Positions 36,501 through 51,500 of a stretch of 64,000 bases of DNA are shown here, piece after piece. The stretch covers positions 7,581,026 to 7,645,025 of the forward strand of contig OX421499.1 of assembly GCA_949126835.1 (NCBI GenBank), read 5' to 3'. The position numbers were made by a program, and so were the translations under genes. The notes beneath the pieces were generated by a model. That model was not told where the DNA came from and did not search any database. It was given only the letters and a program-made list of their open reading frames with translations. Source of the DNA: Anisus vortex. Lineage: Eukaryota > Mollusca > Gastropoda > Planorbidae. How positions within the stretch are numbered: position 1 is the first letter of the stretch; each line of letters opens with the position of its first letter.

Positions 36501-39500
36501 ATGTTTAGGTCAAACCTCACCCAGCTTTGAAGATGATGATTTCACTGACGGCAGAGACAGCCTCAGTCAGGTTTCCACATCTGAGCAGTCTGAGAATGAA
36601 GACTTGCGGAACTTTGAGTCATACGTGGAGGAGTTCCATCAGAAGAAAGAGCTCCCAGACGGGAGTCCGTTGCACTGTCCGTTCCCATCCGTGAAACAGA
36701 ACCAGACTTTAAAAGTAACTCAGGCATTCCCTCTTCCTGCGGGGAAAGGTTTGCCTGGCACACCCTCAGACCTGAGATTACCAAAAAGTGTAAACGTGCA
36801 TGCCAATGCACCAAGCGCCCAGAGTTTCCCAGCTTTCAACCATACCCCAGCATCTTTCAGTCTTTCAGCCAGCGTGATAGCCCCACCCCGAAAACTAGAC
36901 ATCGGTGCAGTGCATGAGGATGACTTTTCTGACTTCAAATCAGCTTCTGTTCTGCCTTCAGTTCCCATGCCGACGCCAGAAAGACAGGAGGTTGGCTCTT
37001 TGATAGGGGAGGAAGATAAGTATGGGGCACTCAGGGTGTTCACCCTTGAAAATGACTTTTCTAAAAAATCCGTGTTTGAGCAGCCTGCTTCGGGGTTGAA
37101 GGCTGCTGCCCTAGATGACGAAGAGTGGGCTGATTTTTCTGCAGCTGTCCCAGCAAATGATGGCGCCACATCCTCCTCGACTGCCATTCTTGACTCTACT
37201 AGGAAAAAAGAAAACATTTTACAGCTGTTCAACTCGACGCCCGTCTCTAAACCTGCAGCATTTTCAGGCATTTTTGGTGGCTCCTCCAGTGGTAACAGTG
37301 AAGGCGGCAGTAAAAATGGTATAATATTTTAATGTTTTCTCTTTTTACTTTAGCCAAAGATTCTTTCTTGGTCATGTTAGCATTTCCTTTCACTTTAGTT
37401 GAGTGATTACCAAATCTAGTGGCTGAGGCAGCACTCTAAAACTGATTTGTATAAATAGCATGTCTTTTTTTTTCCTCATGTGTGTTTGCATATTTTGCAT
37501 TCTTTGTTAATTTAAATTTTGGGCACTCAAACGCTCAGCTATTATGAAATTGGCCACATTAAAAAATATCTCTTCCTAAAATGATGTTTTTAGTTTTAGA
37601 AGTCACTGATAGTGCATGAACATCTTCTTTTCTTCTGCATTCAACAGGATGTTCATATTGACATCATGGATTGTTGTTAGAGTAAAAACTAAATTTAGCC
37701 TTTAAGGTTGAGGTTTAGTTTCTATATAATTGAGATATGAAAGTTGACCATTTGTTTCTCAGTAATATTTTGTGATGACTAATAGAACTACTACTGGGGG
37801 TTGTGATGTTGAATTAGTCTTGACATCCAAGTGTATTTATTCACATTCACAAGTAGCAGCTACATAATTTTGTAGAGTTTTTACAGCACTTTTTCTAAAT
37901 CAGTTTTTTTTAAAATATTCAATGAGAATTATTTTTTTAATTTATAAAATAAAGCTAGAAAAAAGTCTTGTATCATTGTATTATTGCGCAAATGCATGAA
38001 TTTAGTCCTAAACATTGATTCATTAGTTTTATATCATTTGAGTTGTCCGCATTTATTCAAAAGGTGCTAAATCAATGAAAATGGGATTTTTACAGATGTC
38101 AACTTTTTTATGTGGCAACTAAGCAGCGTTTGCAAAGGGGCTTCATATTTTCTATCCATCTATATTAAAAGTTCTTAGAAACTTTTTGAAAGTTGAGCTA
38201 AAGCATATAGAGAAACACATTGTCTTCTAGACGGTGTGACTTAGCACCTTTTTAAAGGGGGACCGCTCATTAGTTTGATTCCATTGTTGTTGTGCTGGGT
38301 AGTAACTAAGTACATTCTGCTCTACTCTGTAGAAACTTTTGTTTATTTCTTAGTTGGTTTCATTATTTGTGTTTTTGTATTTAGATTTTCCTCACGGGTT
38401 TTGGTCATTTTGATTTGTAAATTCCCTTTTTTTTATTTATATTTAATTTACCATAACTTTTTAAAAAATTTTTTTTTACTGTTTCTTACATTTGGTTTTA
38501 ACTGCGATCATAATACGGGAATATTTTGTTTTAACTGCGATCATAATACGGTAATATTTTGTTTTACTTTCAAGACTTTGGTTGCATCTCCTAATTTTTT
38601 TTTAAGTCTTTGACTTTAATCATATGAACAGCAGTGTTAATTTTTCGAGGGTTGGGCCTGCACGTCTTTTTATATGGGGCTAATAGCTTGCAGGTTCTGA
38701 GAGCTACACTTAGTAGATCTTTCTGTATAGTAAGTCTTATCCATCTAAAATATCTCTCTTTGCACAGGGGTTTTGATAAGATCTATTTCTTCCTACTACA
38801 GTAGTTCTAATTTACTGAACCTTTGCCTTCTGCTAATTAAAATTTTATTACTGGTAAATGCTGCTCAGCAACTAAACTACTTTGATTAGATTGACACTGT
38901 GTACATAGCCAGGAATTAAGTTTTGTCTTAATATTTTTTTTGCTATATCACTTTGTTATACCATTCAACTTTTGGTAAATATATTGAATACAAGCTGAAG
39001 TCACCGGCGTTGCCCGGGGGGGGGGGGGGGGGGGGGGGGGTAAATAGGCCTGTATAAACTACATATAAACTTTCAGAAACTACAATAAACAGAAAGCTAT
39101 TAATCTAATAATTTTAAAAACATAACTATTTTTTACTAAAAAGATTTAGGAAAGTTAATTAAAATAAATATTGTAATCCTGTTAAAAATAGGCAAGACCT
39201 TTTATTTAACAAAAAGCTAAATTGACCAGCATGACCTGAGAAAAAAAGGACTACAATTGAAATATTGGCTATAATAATTTAAAAAATATGACTAATGTTT
39301 ATTTACTGAAACAATTGTTTAAAGTTATTTAAAATAAATAGTGTAGGCCTAATCGGGTTTTTAAAAAAGTCCTGAAATTCTTTACAATCTTTAAAAAAAA
39401 GTAATATTAATGGAAATTGAAATAAAAGTAGAACAAGAAAAAAAAAGTATTTGTAGGGAATCGAACCCAGGACACCCGCATGGCAGTCAGGTACATTAAC

Positions 39501-42500
39501 CACTCATCTTGTCAGGACACATGTCAGAATCAACATCACAAAGGTAAAATATGAGAAATAAGGTCACTTTGTATTAAATTAACCAATGGGGATCAGATAC
39601 CACACACACAGTCTGCTATATAATACATATCGATATGTATTCACACTTTACCGGTACCTATTATATTGGAACTTGGATTTTGAAAAAAAATATTTTTATA
39701 TTGAAGAAAAAAGAAAAGATAAATCTTCCATCATTTGTTTTAATGTTGTATGTTTTGTTGTAATCATAGTTTGTCATGTATTCTGTAATTAGTCTAAAAT
39801 AGGTTTGGTGAAAATAAGTTAACATGTTGACATAAACATCTTAGGAAGTTTTTCTTTGTATTCAAATAAAGGCTCCTTGTTTGGAGATGATCAGAGCACA
39901 ACATCCACTCCTTCCAGGGACAGAATAGTGGCCAGCTACTCACCACTTGACCAGCAGCTGTCTTCCAGAAGTGTGTCAGAGCAGGATGTCACCATTGCCG
40001 GAAAGCCATGGGCCCCGTCAGAGGGACCCGCAGACGACTGGGCTAGCTTTGGTGGCAGCGACCCTAACGCCAGCCTCAGCCAGTCCCTGACCTTCGTGGC
40101 CAGCCCCAACGATAGCAGGGTCAACAAGCTCAGCACGTCTGGCCTAGCTGTCAACATGCTGCTGTCTGCAACGAAATCCGACGTCTCCTTGAGCGAGGAT
40201 TCTTGCGATCTCGGAAAGCCGAGCGGTGAAGGCTGGGATAGCGGGTCGCGGAGCGTTTCTGCGACAAGCAGCAATGCGTCCCTGGGCAGCTCCGGGATGC
40301 ATGGCTGGAAGCACGAAGCACCGGCCGGCATTGCAGCGTCTGGAGAGGATGATGAATGGAGTAATTTCAGCGGCGCCATTGGCTCCTCTAGCTCTGGAAT
40401 CGAAGAGTCAAAGTTTGTGACCATCAAGAAGCAGAATCTGGGCACCAATGAGATCATGGGACTTTTCAAAGTCCGGGACGACCCGGCCACACTGTCCAGC
40501 TATCAGTTACCTCCTCAAAAGTCAGCAAATAAAACTACAACCAAGTAGGGACCACTGTCTTGTTAAAAGTTTAGCTATTACATATTTTAGTTCTTTTAAC
40601 TTTGTCTATATATTACATGGAAGTATAAAATAATTTCTAAATACCAAATACCGTATATACTCGCGTATAAGTCGCACTTTTTTACAGAAAATTTTGACAA
40701 AAAGTAGGGGTGCGACTTATACACCCGACACTGTTTTAGGAAAGTTTGAAAAACATTACTACTCTGGTAAAAGTTTCCTACATAACCCAGTTGATTGGAG
40801 TTATGTAGCATTATTAGGATATGCCTTTATTTGATTATGTTTGCCTTATGCACGATTAAAACAATTTTTTTAAGGAAAGTTTCCAAATTAGGGTGAATAT
40901 TTAGTAACTTTTACTTTTATGTTTAAAAGGTATACATTTTTGAGATATTAAAAGGCAGTGTAAGCCGGGAAGTCGGGGTGCGACTTATGCGCCGGTCAAT
41001 GACAATGTATAAGGAAAAAAATCTTAAACTAGGGGTGCGACTTATACACCGGTGCGACTTATGCGCGAGTATATACGGTAGGTCTTTTTCAAACACACTT
41101 TAGTTACAAATTGTTTTGTAAATAATTGTTGTATATAAGCTTCAAATGTGAAATATTTTTCCTTCAACTTAACTGCTATAGTGAAGATGTATTTTGAAAG
41201 CTAAATGTTTTCCTCATCTTTTCTTAGAAAACCTCCACAAAAACATACCAACGCCACTCCCCTGGTGCCCAGCCCTTCTGACGGTCCTCCCCCGCTGGAC
41301 TTTGGCCACGATGATGACGAGGACGAGCACGCCTACTCCAGAGGTTACGACTTTGATGATGCCATTCACAGGGGTCCGCCCGTGACCGCATACTCTCCCT
41401 ATGGCATGACCCAGGCTGGTCCTGTCTATGGCGTGGCTGGCAGCAGTAAGAAATGTAATTGATTTTTGTTTGTTTTATTTCATCATTGCTGTGCATCTTG
41501 GCGCTCTTCTTTACCAGCAGAGTTTTCTCTCTACTACTCACAATGTTTCGTGGAAACTTAGGGATTAGTCCCTGGGATTTTAGCTCTGGAAAAACTAGTT
41601 GCACTCTGGGCGCCAAGACACTGAGACGAACTGTTATCATAAAACATAGTTTTTGAACTCTTTGAAGTATTAATCCTACAAGTACTAGCCCGATTTTTTT
41701 GTCAGGCAGGGATTGGTCCCAGGAATTTGTGCCCTGGCAAAATGTAGGTTACTGAAAACATTTATCTATTCTCTAGGCACTAAGGCAATCTTGCTAAACT
41801 GTTATCCTGACATTACCTTCCCAATGTTTGGCAGTAAGTAATTATTATTTACCATTGATGCCCTAAGAGCCAGGCATTATTACCCACTAGTCCAAGTGTT
41901 TGACAACAATAGGGCGTTTGCAATCGCGTGACAAAAAGCACGTGATTTTTGTTTATTTTTATGTAGTGGTGTACACAATGGCCGCTGTATCAATAAAGTG
42001 TCCTATAGGCCCGAGCTTGTTTTTACTTATGTTTTGTGAAAGTGTAAATAGAGCGTTCTTAGTAGGCGGAGCTTAAGTTTTTTTGTGTACATTTAGTGAC
42101 GTATTTGTGTAAATATAGAACCCACTTGAGGTACAAACATAACGTGGTGAAAGTAAATTACTTCTTTATCATGCAAAATTCACATCTGAATATTGGCTAT
42201 CCTACTAAAAAATAAGGAGGTAAATAGTAGTACTGTAGATTAATTGATTAATGTGATTAGGCTAGGGCCGGCTAGACCTTTTTACACTTTCAATTTCACT
42301 TTATAGGCCTACACTTTTAATGTTTCGTAGGCTAGGCTACGATGTCAAGTGATATTGTTGGTGAATAGGCTATCTAGTCAAGTCACTATTAGGCTCACAT
42401 CGTCTATGATCTATGTCTATGATAATAATAAAATAGCCTATTTTATTTAACATACATAATACAGCTTAAATCTTCATAAGACTTAAAACACAACAATCAT

Positions 42501-45500
42501 TTAAAAAAAGCTCGATCCTATATGGAACTTTATTAATACAGCGGCCATATTTAATTGTACACCATTACTCAAAGTAAACACAAATCACGTGCTTTTTGTC
42601 ACGGGATTGCAAACGCCCTATAGGTCTAACCGGCCTTAGCCTAATCACATTAATCAATTAATCTGCAGTATTTAACTTTTAAAATAGGGGAATACATATA
42701 ATTAATGTTGTACCGAACGATTATTAGGCCTAATTATAATATCAATAAAATCAATTCAATTGCAACACTTACCGGTCGGATATGAAGATGATAAAATTGG
42801 CGTAAAATGTTGAAAATCGTTGAAAAAATACCATGTCAGGCTTTCTCTTGGACTAGGAAGATGATATACGACTATTTACCTCCTAATTTGTGAGTAGGAT
42901 AGCCAATATTCAGATGTGAATATAGCATGATGAAGAACAACTTCACCACGTTACATTTGTACCTCAAGTGGGTTCTATATTTACACAAATACGTCACTAA
43001 AAAACTTAATCTCCGCCCATAGAGAACGCTCTATTACCTTTACTCTAAAAAAACTTCTCTGTAATTGGTCTATTTGAAATAAATATGCCGGGTTCTGGAA
43101 GGGGAGAACACTTGCCAGTTTAATCAAATTTAGAAAGCTTCACACCAGTTAGCTTTGCCTGCTGGGTCTAAATCTATGCCGTAGTAAATTGACAAAAAAT
43201 ATTTTGCTTTTGATTGTTCAGGGTTCGTAAAGAAACATGGAATTTTGGAAAAGTTTTGGAAAATTGAGGGGACCATTTCCAGTATGAAAAAGTCTTGGAA
43301 ATTTTCATTTTTATAATTAGGGCATGGAAAAGTTTTGGAATTTATTGATTTAGAAATTTATTTCAATTAATTGAGATAGCCCAATTTTTTTCCTTTTCCT
43401 GCACTTTTTTTTTGTGTCTTCTAAATACCCAGTACTATAATTAAGCTTTTCAATCATCCCCACCTCCCATGTTTAATATTATTAAGGGAAGCCTCTCTTG
43501 TGTCCTGCTTTTCTTGTTAACATCCCCTCTCCTATATGTAATATTATTATTATTAAGGGAACCATCTCTGGCTTCCTTCGCTTTTTTTAAAACATCCCCA
43601 CCTCCTAAGTGTAATGTATGCCTCTCATGTCTTACTTTGTCACACTTTGTGATTGGTGAGGATGGTTAGCACTAGATTGAGTATTTGATAGTACCAAACA
43701 TTTATAAACCCTTTTTTGTTTACCCTTGCAGTTTAAAGGTTTTAAGCCACTGACATTACCCATTGTGTTTAGCAGTAAATTAATAAACTACTGGTACAAA
43801 ACAGAAATGTTTTTTAAATAAAGATCTACTAAAATTGTACATTTTATATTATAATTGGGATGCTAAAAGTTAGTAAAAGCTTCAAACTAATTAATTAAAA
43901 TGTACTTAAGAATGCTTTGATAGCCAAGGGAGGTAACATAGATCATTTCAACCCTGATAAGTCAGCTTCAGTTCTTCTTTGATACCGGTACTCAGAAGTT
44001 TCTCTTAACACTCAAACAACGGCTAACAAAGATATGGTACTCTGGTGCACCATGAAATAAACACATATAAAATGAACTTTAAAATTATTTTTTTTTGTAC
44101 CAAACATCTTTTTTATATAATTAAATAGCATTTTAACATGTTTTGATAAAGAATATAACGTTTTAGTGAAATTTTAATTAAAACTGCGTTATAAATAAAT
44201 ACATGAAATTGAGGGCGAACTATCAACTATCAACGCCATATTGTCTTCTCGACAACAACGCGTTTCAACATACTCGGTAATTTTACGCTAAAATGGACTC
44301 CCATTCCGATTTTCAACCTGATATTCAACTGATTATGAGTTCTGGATTCCAACTAATGATTCTGGTCATTCGGAAGATGAAAATGATACTTTGCAGACTG
44401 ATTTAAATGCATCGAACACTGACGTGTAAGTATGGCTTGTGACCTAGATTACTTTCTTTGTGTGTGTCTTTATGAAATATATTTGTAAAGGCCTTTTTAC
44501 AAGTATTTTTTATGTTATTTTAGGTAAACAGTGTTTTTATATTTAGACCTATTTTCTATGTAACCAATTAGTTATTAGAAAATGTTTTCACTATCGATAA
44601 AAGCGTGTTAGGCCTAAGTAAACAATATAGACCGGATCAGCTGTTTTTTGTTTACATCAAGCAGATGAGAGAAAATTTCAATTTGGTTACAGTTGAATCC
44701 TATTTATATTATTTAAATGGCTCATGAGAATTTAGAATAATTACACTATTAATGATACATACATTTAAATTGCATTTTTTAGTTATTTGTAACTAATTGT
44801 GTGTAGTGTTACTTTGACTGTTGCTATTATATAAATACTTATACTATTTTTTACTCTATTACAGTTCCTATGGACCTATGGATATGACAATGTGGACACT
44901 ATGCCTGAGCAGCCTGACCCATTTCTTCCTGTGATTGATTGTGGAATACAACTGATGTTAGGACAAGGGATGAAGCCTGGAATTTTACAATGGCCATGGC
45001 TTTTTTAGAGCTTTATTTCACTTTAGATTTGGTAACTAAAGTGTGTGAGTTTACTATTCGGCATGAGAACATGTAGGCCCTACTCCAAAAACCTAAAGGT
45101 TGGTTTGACCCAACTGTGGAGAGTTTTATAGGTTTTGTGGTCTAATTATGTATGCAGATATTTTCCCTTCTCCAAATGTGGTTAGGTTCTGGTAAAAAAA
45201 AAGTAGACACAAGTGACCAATTAATTAGTAAATATAATGTTTACAGAAAAGCAATAAGCATCGGAATACCATACTTTTTCATTTATTAGATATAGCTAGG
45301 GTAAATTCTTATATTTTGTTTCAAACTTGAAGGGATAAAAATCCAGATTGGGTAGAATTAAATAGACTCATTAACTTATTAAATTTGGCCAATTGAGTTA
45401 ACAATACTGGATAGATTTGGGAAATATTGGCATTTTTTATCCAATACCTAGCACTGCTAAACCACCAGTTTTATTTTAAGTATGCCATGGATCCAGAATT

Positions 45501-48500
45501 TTAGGCTAAACCGGGCAACTGTAGAGTATATTGTGACAGTGAAAAAGTTGTGCGAAGAACAAGTGTGATATGTAAGGTGTGTGAAATATTTTGTTTCCAG
45601 AAAGGTAGGTATTGTTTGTTTGTTTACCATAAATTGCTATAAATCAATACATATCATTGAATCTTGTTTTTTAAATAAATAATGTGTTACAGTAAAAAAA
45701 AATGTAATTTTCATTTGTGTATTTACTAGTATTCATAATTAAAAAATATCTGTAATTTTTAATATATTTAAAACAATCCGGTAACAATGAAAAAAACTGC
45801 AGTTGTTTGAGAGTTAAAAGTTCACAACTTTATTTCATTGTTCTCCAATTTTAATAAATGATATACGAATGAAATCCTCTCTTTAATATCCTTCTATTGG
45901 TAAATAGCACAATGGTTAACATTTATTTTGAAAATTTCAAGTCACATACTTAACTATGTCCAACCTCAAAAAAAGATAGGCCTTGATAGGCCTATAAAGA
46001 AATAAAGAGCCCTCTTCTTTCATAAAACAAATAATTAAAGAGTAGAATTTAATAAGACCAATGATCACTTTTCTTTAACATCTCTACATTAGTACTTATC
46101 AATATAGAGTTTTCATTAATAATAGTTTCTGTCACAATCTGATCTACTAATTAGCTAGAAATTAATTCGTCTGCTCTATTCGTGATGAGATCTCTTATTA
46201 TTTTGTCCCTATTTTAATAAAAGTATTGTTTTGTTTCTATACTACTCTCCTTTATTTACTTGTTAATTTTTTTATTATTATTGTAAACAGTTTTTATAGC
46301 AATATTTCATGGGTATATTTCGGGATCATTACTTTTCTAAAAGGTCTTGGAAATTTTGTACGTTATCATGGAAAAGCTTTGGAAATGTCATGGAATTTTT
46401 TTTTACAAACTTGTGTTACATATACCTGATATCAGATTTTTTCATTGAAAAGGAAATGTAATAAAATAATTTATTTTTGTCACTTGTTGGAGCAGAAAAT
46501 GTTCAGCTCATCTTTACTTTAGTTCTCGCAGTATTTCTGGATATTTGAGATAAATCTTGGAAAGAAGTAGCAGTCACAGAGAGCAGGATGTCAGCTGATA
46601 ATACTTGTCTACCGAAAATTTCACAAAGCATGGCCAATTTTTCAATTTCTGTAGAGCATTTGCAATCAGGTGTTGTTTACTTTGTCTAGTGGTGACAAAT
46701 GGCAGCCGTATTACAAGAGGGTTAAGAAGGTTTTATTTTTTAAATATCATTTCAACAATATGACGTAAAAATATATAAAACACTGTCATGTGATGAAAAT
46801 TTACTTTCAAAGCTAAAATTTAAACCTTTAAAAATCAATGGAATAGGTTTCGTAAGTGTAGAATATTTAATTAAAGATGTCAATCTTAACTTATTATCTA
46901 AAAGTTAAAGTAAAGTATACGGCAGGCTGTGCAATATGTTTCACAAAAGCTACTGAAAAACTATAAAAGCCTCAAATCTTGTTTACTTCGTGGACGGACT
47001 AATAAGGACTAGTACCACAGTTAAATATCAAGATTTATGCAAACCAATTCCTAATATTTTGGGTATAGAATAAACATGTCAAATAACAATGTTATTAAAT
47101 TTCATCACCATCATGGCTGCTCTTTACTTAGTTACATCATCTAGAAAGCCACGCCTATTGCAAATGCTCTACAGGTTTTCACTTTAAAAAAAAATTTAAC
47201 ACAGTGTTACATTAATTATATTACGCAGTCAAATATGTTGACACCAACAATGTTTTTTTATCTGACTCTTTAGCTGTTTTAAAAGATAATTCTTAAGTGA
47301 CTATTAGCACCTATATTAAAGGGGTATCAGTTTTCATACATTAAGCCTTGAGCTGGTATAGACTTAGTTTTATTTAAAAAGAAGAACAACTGTTTACATA
47401 TGAAAACTTTTATGTTTTGTTTTGTAACATCACCAAGATTTTCTCCGCAGTTAAAGACAACAATAGGGATGACACTGGCTCAGTGCACAGCTTGGACCTA
47501 CCATCTACCAAGCCAGTGGATGCTTATGGCAGCGACAACGTGTCTCTGTCCAGCGCAGACTACAACAGCGGAGAGATGATGGGCGGGCCAGGATCCGGCG
47601 GCGCGTTCGGCGCTGAATCCAGGTCCCTGGAGAGCTTGGACTTGAGGAATGACTCGGAGACTGGGCACAGCTTCAAAGAAGGTAGGTCTCACGGTAGCTG
47701 TTAACTGTGTTTTTTCAAACCAGACTTTTTGTTACTTGGTTAGATTACAAGTAAATGATTCTTGGGTAGGACCTAACCAATTTTCACAGAGTACAGAATT
47801 TGATTATTTGCCTAACTAATCATATTTGCTTAATCAGGGTGCAAGCAAGTAGCAATGGAGTTTTGCTATCATATATTCCCTGGACTATCTGCCCCCCCCT
47901 ACCATCCTTCCACCCCCGTCCTCTTTCGTCTTTACTTACAGTAGTACTAACAGTAGCTAAGACTGTGGCAAAACTGATCAAGTTCAGATTTTGTGCTTGA
48001 AGTTTGACAGCTATCAAAATAAATATTATCGTGATGTCACAGGCCGGAAAAGCAAAGTGTGCAAAGTTATATAGGACTATTTGAATAAAAGTTAAAACTT
48101 AAATAGTGTTTGTAGGGCATTCAAAGGGTTGAATACAATATGATCTCTTACAGTTTACCATAAAATTCTTCGAACTAAAAAAACGAGGACTAATTGATTA
48201 CCTTGCAACAAAGCCAAGAATAGCTTTCAATAAGGATAATCGAATTTCCGACCATAATATTAAGAAGCACAAGCGTGCCAACTTTAAATTGTTTATATTC
48301 TACTAAACTATTTGAATAAACTTCAGTCTAATATGAAAGACATATTGTATTAAAAACACACAGAGGACATAAACTTGTATAATGATGTATTGATCTATCA
48401 GAAAATATTTTGCATAGCACAAATCAAAAGAATATGTATTTAATAGTACCTTTAATAATAGTGCAAAAGCACAGACTTAATGTCTAACCGAATAGTTCAG

Positions 48501-51500
48501 GGTCACAGGGAAACCCTAGTTTTGTATCTTTGATGGGTACATCAATCGGGAGCGCACCTCGTAAGGATGACCTGAACATTCCTGTTAATTGTAACTTTAC
48601 ATTTGGTTTGATGTTTTTTAACCATATTGCAAGCCGTAGTTAGGATTTGGATTAAAAAAAACAACTAATTAATGTGAGCAAGGCATTTCAATAATTGTTT
48701 TGTACAACTCCAGCATTATTTTTTTGAAAATAGTTCCATCAGAACCAAAAAAGTGTGTGCTACAAACCAACAACTGAAAACCGGTTTTGAAGATCACAAC
48801 CAGTTGTCGGTTTCAAAACCAAAATCCGGAATTCAGTTTTTGGTTAACATCCTTAGACCCTACTGCTTACTTAAACCTACTGCTAACATATCAACGTATG
48901 TTTTCGAATTGCCATTTTTCACTGTGTTTGATTCCTCTATAAGTTTGACTTCATCTTGGCTCAGCCTGTGCTAGTTCATTAAGTAATTTGTTTGAGAAAA
49001 ACAAAATGTGCCCATAATAGAAGTAAATGTGTTGTTGATGTATGTGACTTCTTCTTATCACTGATCTATACAACTGCATCTTTTATTAGTTAGCAGATTA
49101 CGTTTGGTAGTGGGTTCAAAAACATCTGGCACAAAATCTATACTTCCCCCCTCCCCTCCTCCCTCTCCCCCCACAAAGTCTATTGACTTATCTGTCTGAC
49201 CCCATTTATCTCTGCAGATGTTTTGTTAAAATCTTTTTTTTCTGGTTATGTTCACTGTTTGTCTGCATCATTGCTGTGTGTGTCTCCCTGTTTGAATGGT
49301 GCGTAGTTCACCACAACTGTAGGGCCGTAGGTGCTGCAACATGTGGAAATTAACCAAACAGCTGATTGACTGGTCAGGTGCGTAGGCTAGGCAGGGTGGT
49401 GTGCTGTGCGGCTGCAATGTTCAAACAATTCATACTGTCCATTTTACAAAGAAACAAGAGGAAGGATAAAGTTGTGTTTTATTATATAATTCACATTGTT
49501 TTTTTTTGCATGTGAACATGTGGTGTAACTGTATCTAACTGTGTACAGCTTTTACATCTTATCCCTTATGCAAGAACAAATGCACATAAGTACTCTTTCT
49601 TCCCGAGTGGCATTCAGGCATGGAATGGGTTGCCTGAACAAACCAGGAAAACCAGTAACTTAACATCATTGAAAACATTAATAAAGATGCAAGACTAGAC
49701 TCGGACCACGGATGAGCGTAGGACGCAATAATCTGTTTTATAGAAAGAGCGTCTGTAATGTATAAGATAAGATAAGATACAGTTGGTGTGGGGTTTCTGT
49801 GATTATTGTGATTCTTAATCCCTAAATTAACCTTATTGCTGAATTAATAGATAGATAAGTTTCTTATTACATGTCTAAGATAAGTTTCTCATTACATGTC
49901 TAAGATAAGTTTCTTATTACATGTCTAAGATAAGTTTCTTATTACGTCTAAGATAAGTTTCTTATTACATGTCTAAGATAAGTTTCTTATTACATGTCTA
50001 AGATAAGTTTCTCATTACATGTCTAAGATAAGTTTCTTATTACATGTCTAAGATAAGTTTCTTATTACATGTCTAAGATAAGTTTCTTATTACATGTCTA
50101 AGATAAGTTTCTTATTACATGTCTAAGATAAGTTTCTTGTTACATGTCTAAGATAAGTTTCTTATTACATGTCTAAGATAAGTTTCTTATTACATGTCTA
50201 AGATAAGTTTCTTATTACATGTCTAAGATAAGTTTCTTATTACATGTCTAAGATAAGTTTCTTATTACATGTCTAAGATAAGTTTCTCATTACATGTCTA
50301 AGATAAGTTTCTCATTACATGTCTAAGATAAGTTTCTCATTACATGTCTAAGATAAGTTTCTTATTACATGTCTAAGATAAGTTTCTTATTACATGTCTA
50401 AGATAAGTTTCTCATTACATGTCTAAGATAAGTTTCTCATTACATGTCTAAGATAAGTTTCTCATTACATGTCTAAGATAAGTTTCTTATTACATGTCTA
50501 AGATAAGTTTCTCATTACATGTCTAAGATAAGTTTCTTATTACATGTCTAAGATAAGTTTCTCATTACATGTCTAAGATAAGTTTCTCATTACATGTCTA
50601 AGATAAGTTTCTCATTACATGTCTAAGATAAGTTTCTCATTACATGTCTAAGATAAGTTTCTCATTACATGTCTAAGATAAGTTTCTTATTACATGTCTA
50701 ACACAAATGATAGTTCAGAAAACTATGTAAAGAAAAAGGTCCTTAATGTTAAGGACCTTAATGTTAATGGTGTCCCTGAGTTTATCCAGCTCTGAAGGGT
50801 ACCTTACATTTGTTGGGGTGAAGTAAAGTCGGCTGGGCATTGTGCTGGCCACACAGTGCCCTAGTATTCCGTGGCCACAGAAACTGGGGATAGCTGCTTC
50901 ACTGGCCCTTTGACCAGTTTGGTGTGACAGTACAGTACTTTACTTATTATGTTTATTTTTTAGGGAGATCATTAATTCATGTTTTATATCACTTGAAGAA
51001 AAATGGCATCAGCCATTGAAAATGTAGATCGGTCATCTTTCAACAGGTCACTGACTCCTTTCATTCTGATGCTGGATAACTGATTAAATGCCTCATGGAA
51101 TTGGTTAATTCTATTTGATAACCCTGTATATTAATGCAAATAACTGAAGATGGTAACTAAGTAAACACTTTTTGCTTAGTTGACACATCACAGACGATCT
51201 GTCCATTTATACTATCTTTTCCATGGCTCATCCAATGATAGTTCTTTGTTCCTGATATTTCCAAACAACAGGAAGAAATATTTGTCTGTGGTGCTTTCTT
51301 TTTCTTGCAGATGTTCCAGCCCAGGTCCATCACCATCCCATACAGCCACAGGAACTCCTGGACTCTATGCCAGACTTTGCTGATAAGTACAACATAGAGC
51401 ATGAAGCCCAGGTAAGTTTTGCTGCTAAGTACAAGACTTTGGGACAGTGTTTACTCACAGGGTGTAGAGAAGATTGACAACAATAGCTTAATATATTAAT

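Noticed and set aside
36563..37271. Minus-strand frames of 83-183 codons opposite the largest SYNRG exons (also 39936-40490 and 32905-33243)
   Set aside because: They are antisense shadows of exons whose plus-strand frame matches gamma-synergin.
38275..38613. 112-codon plus-strand frame rich in Phe/Leu/Val/Ile
   Set aside because: T-rich intron sequence containing a 33-bp repeat; composition explains the hydrophobic translation.
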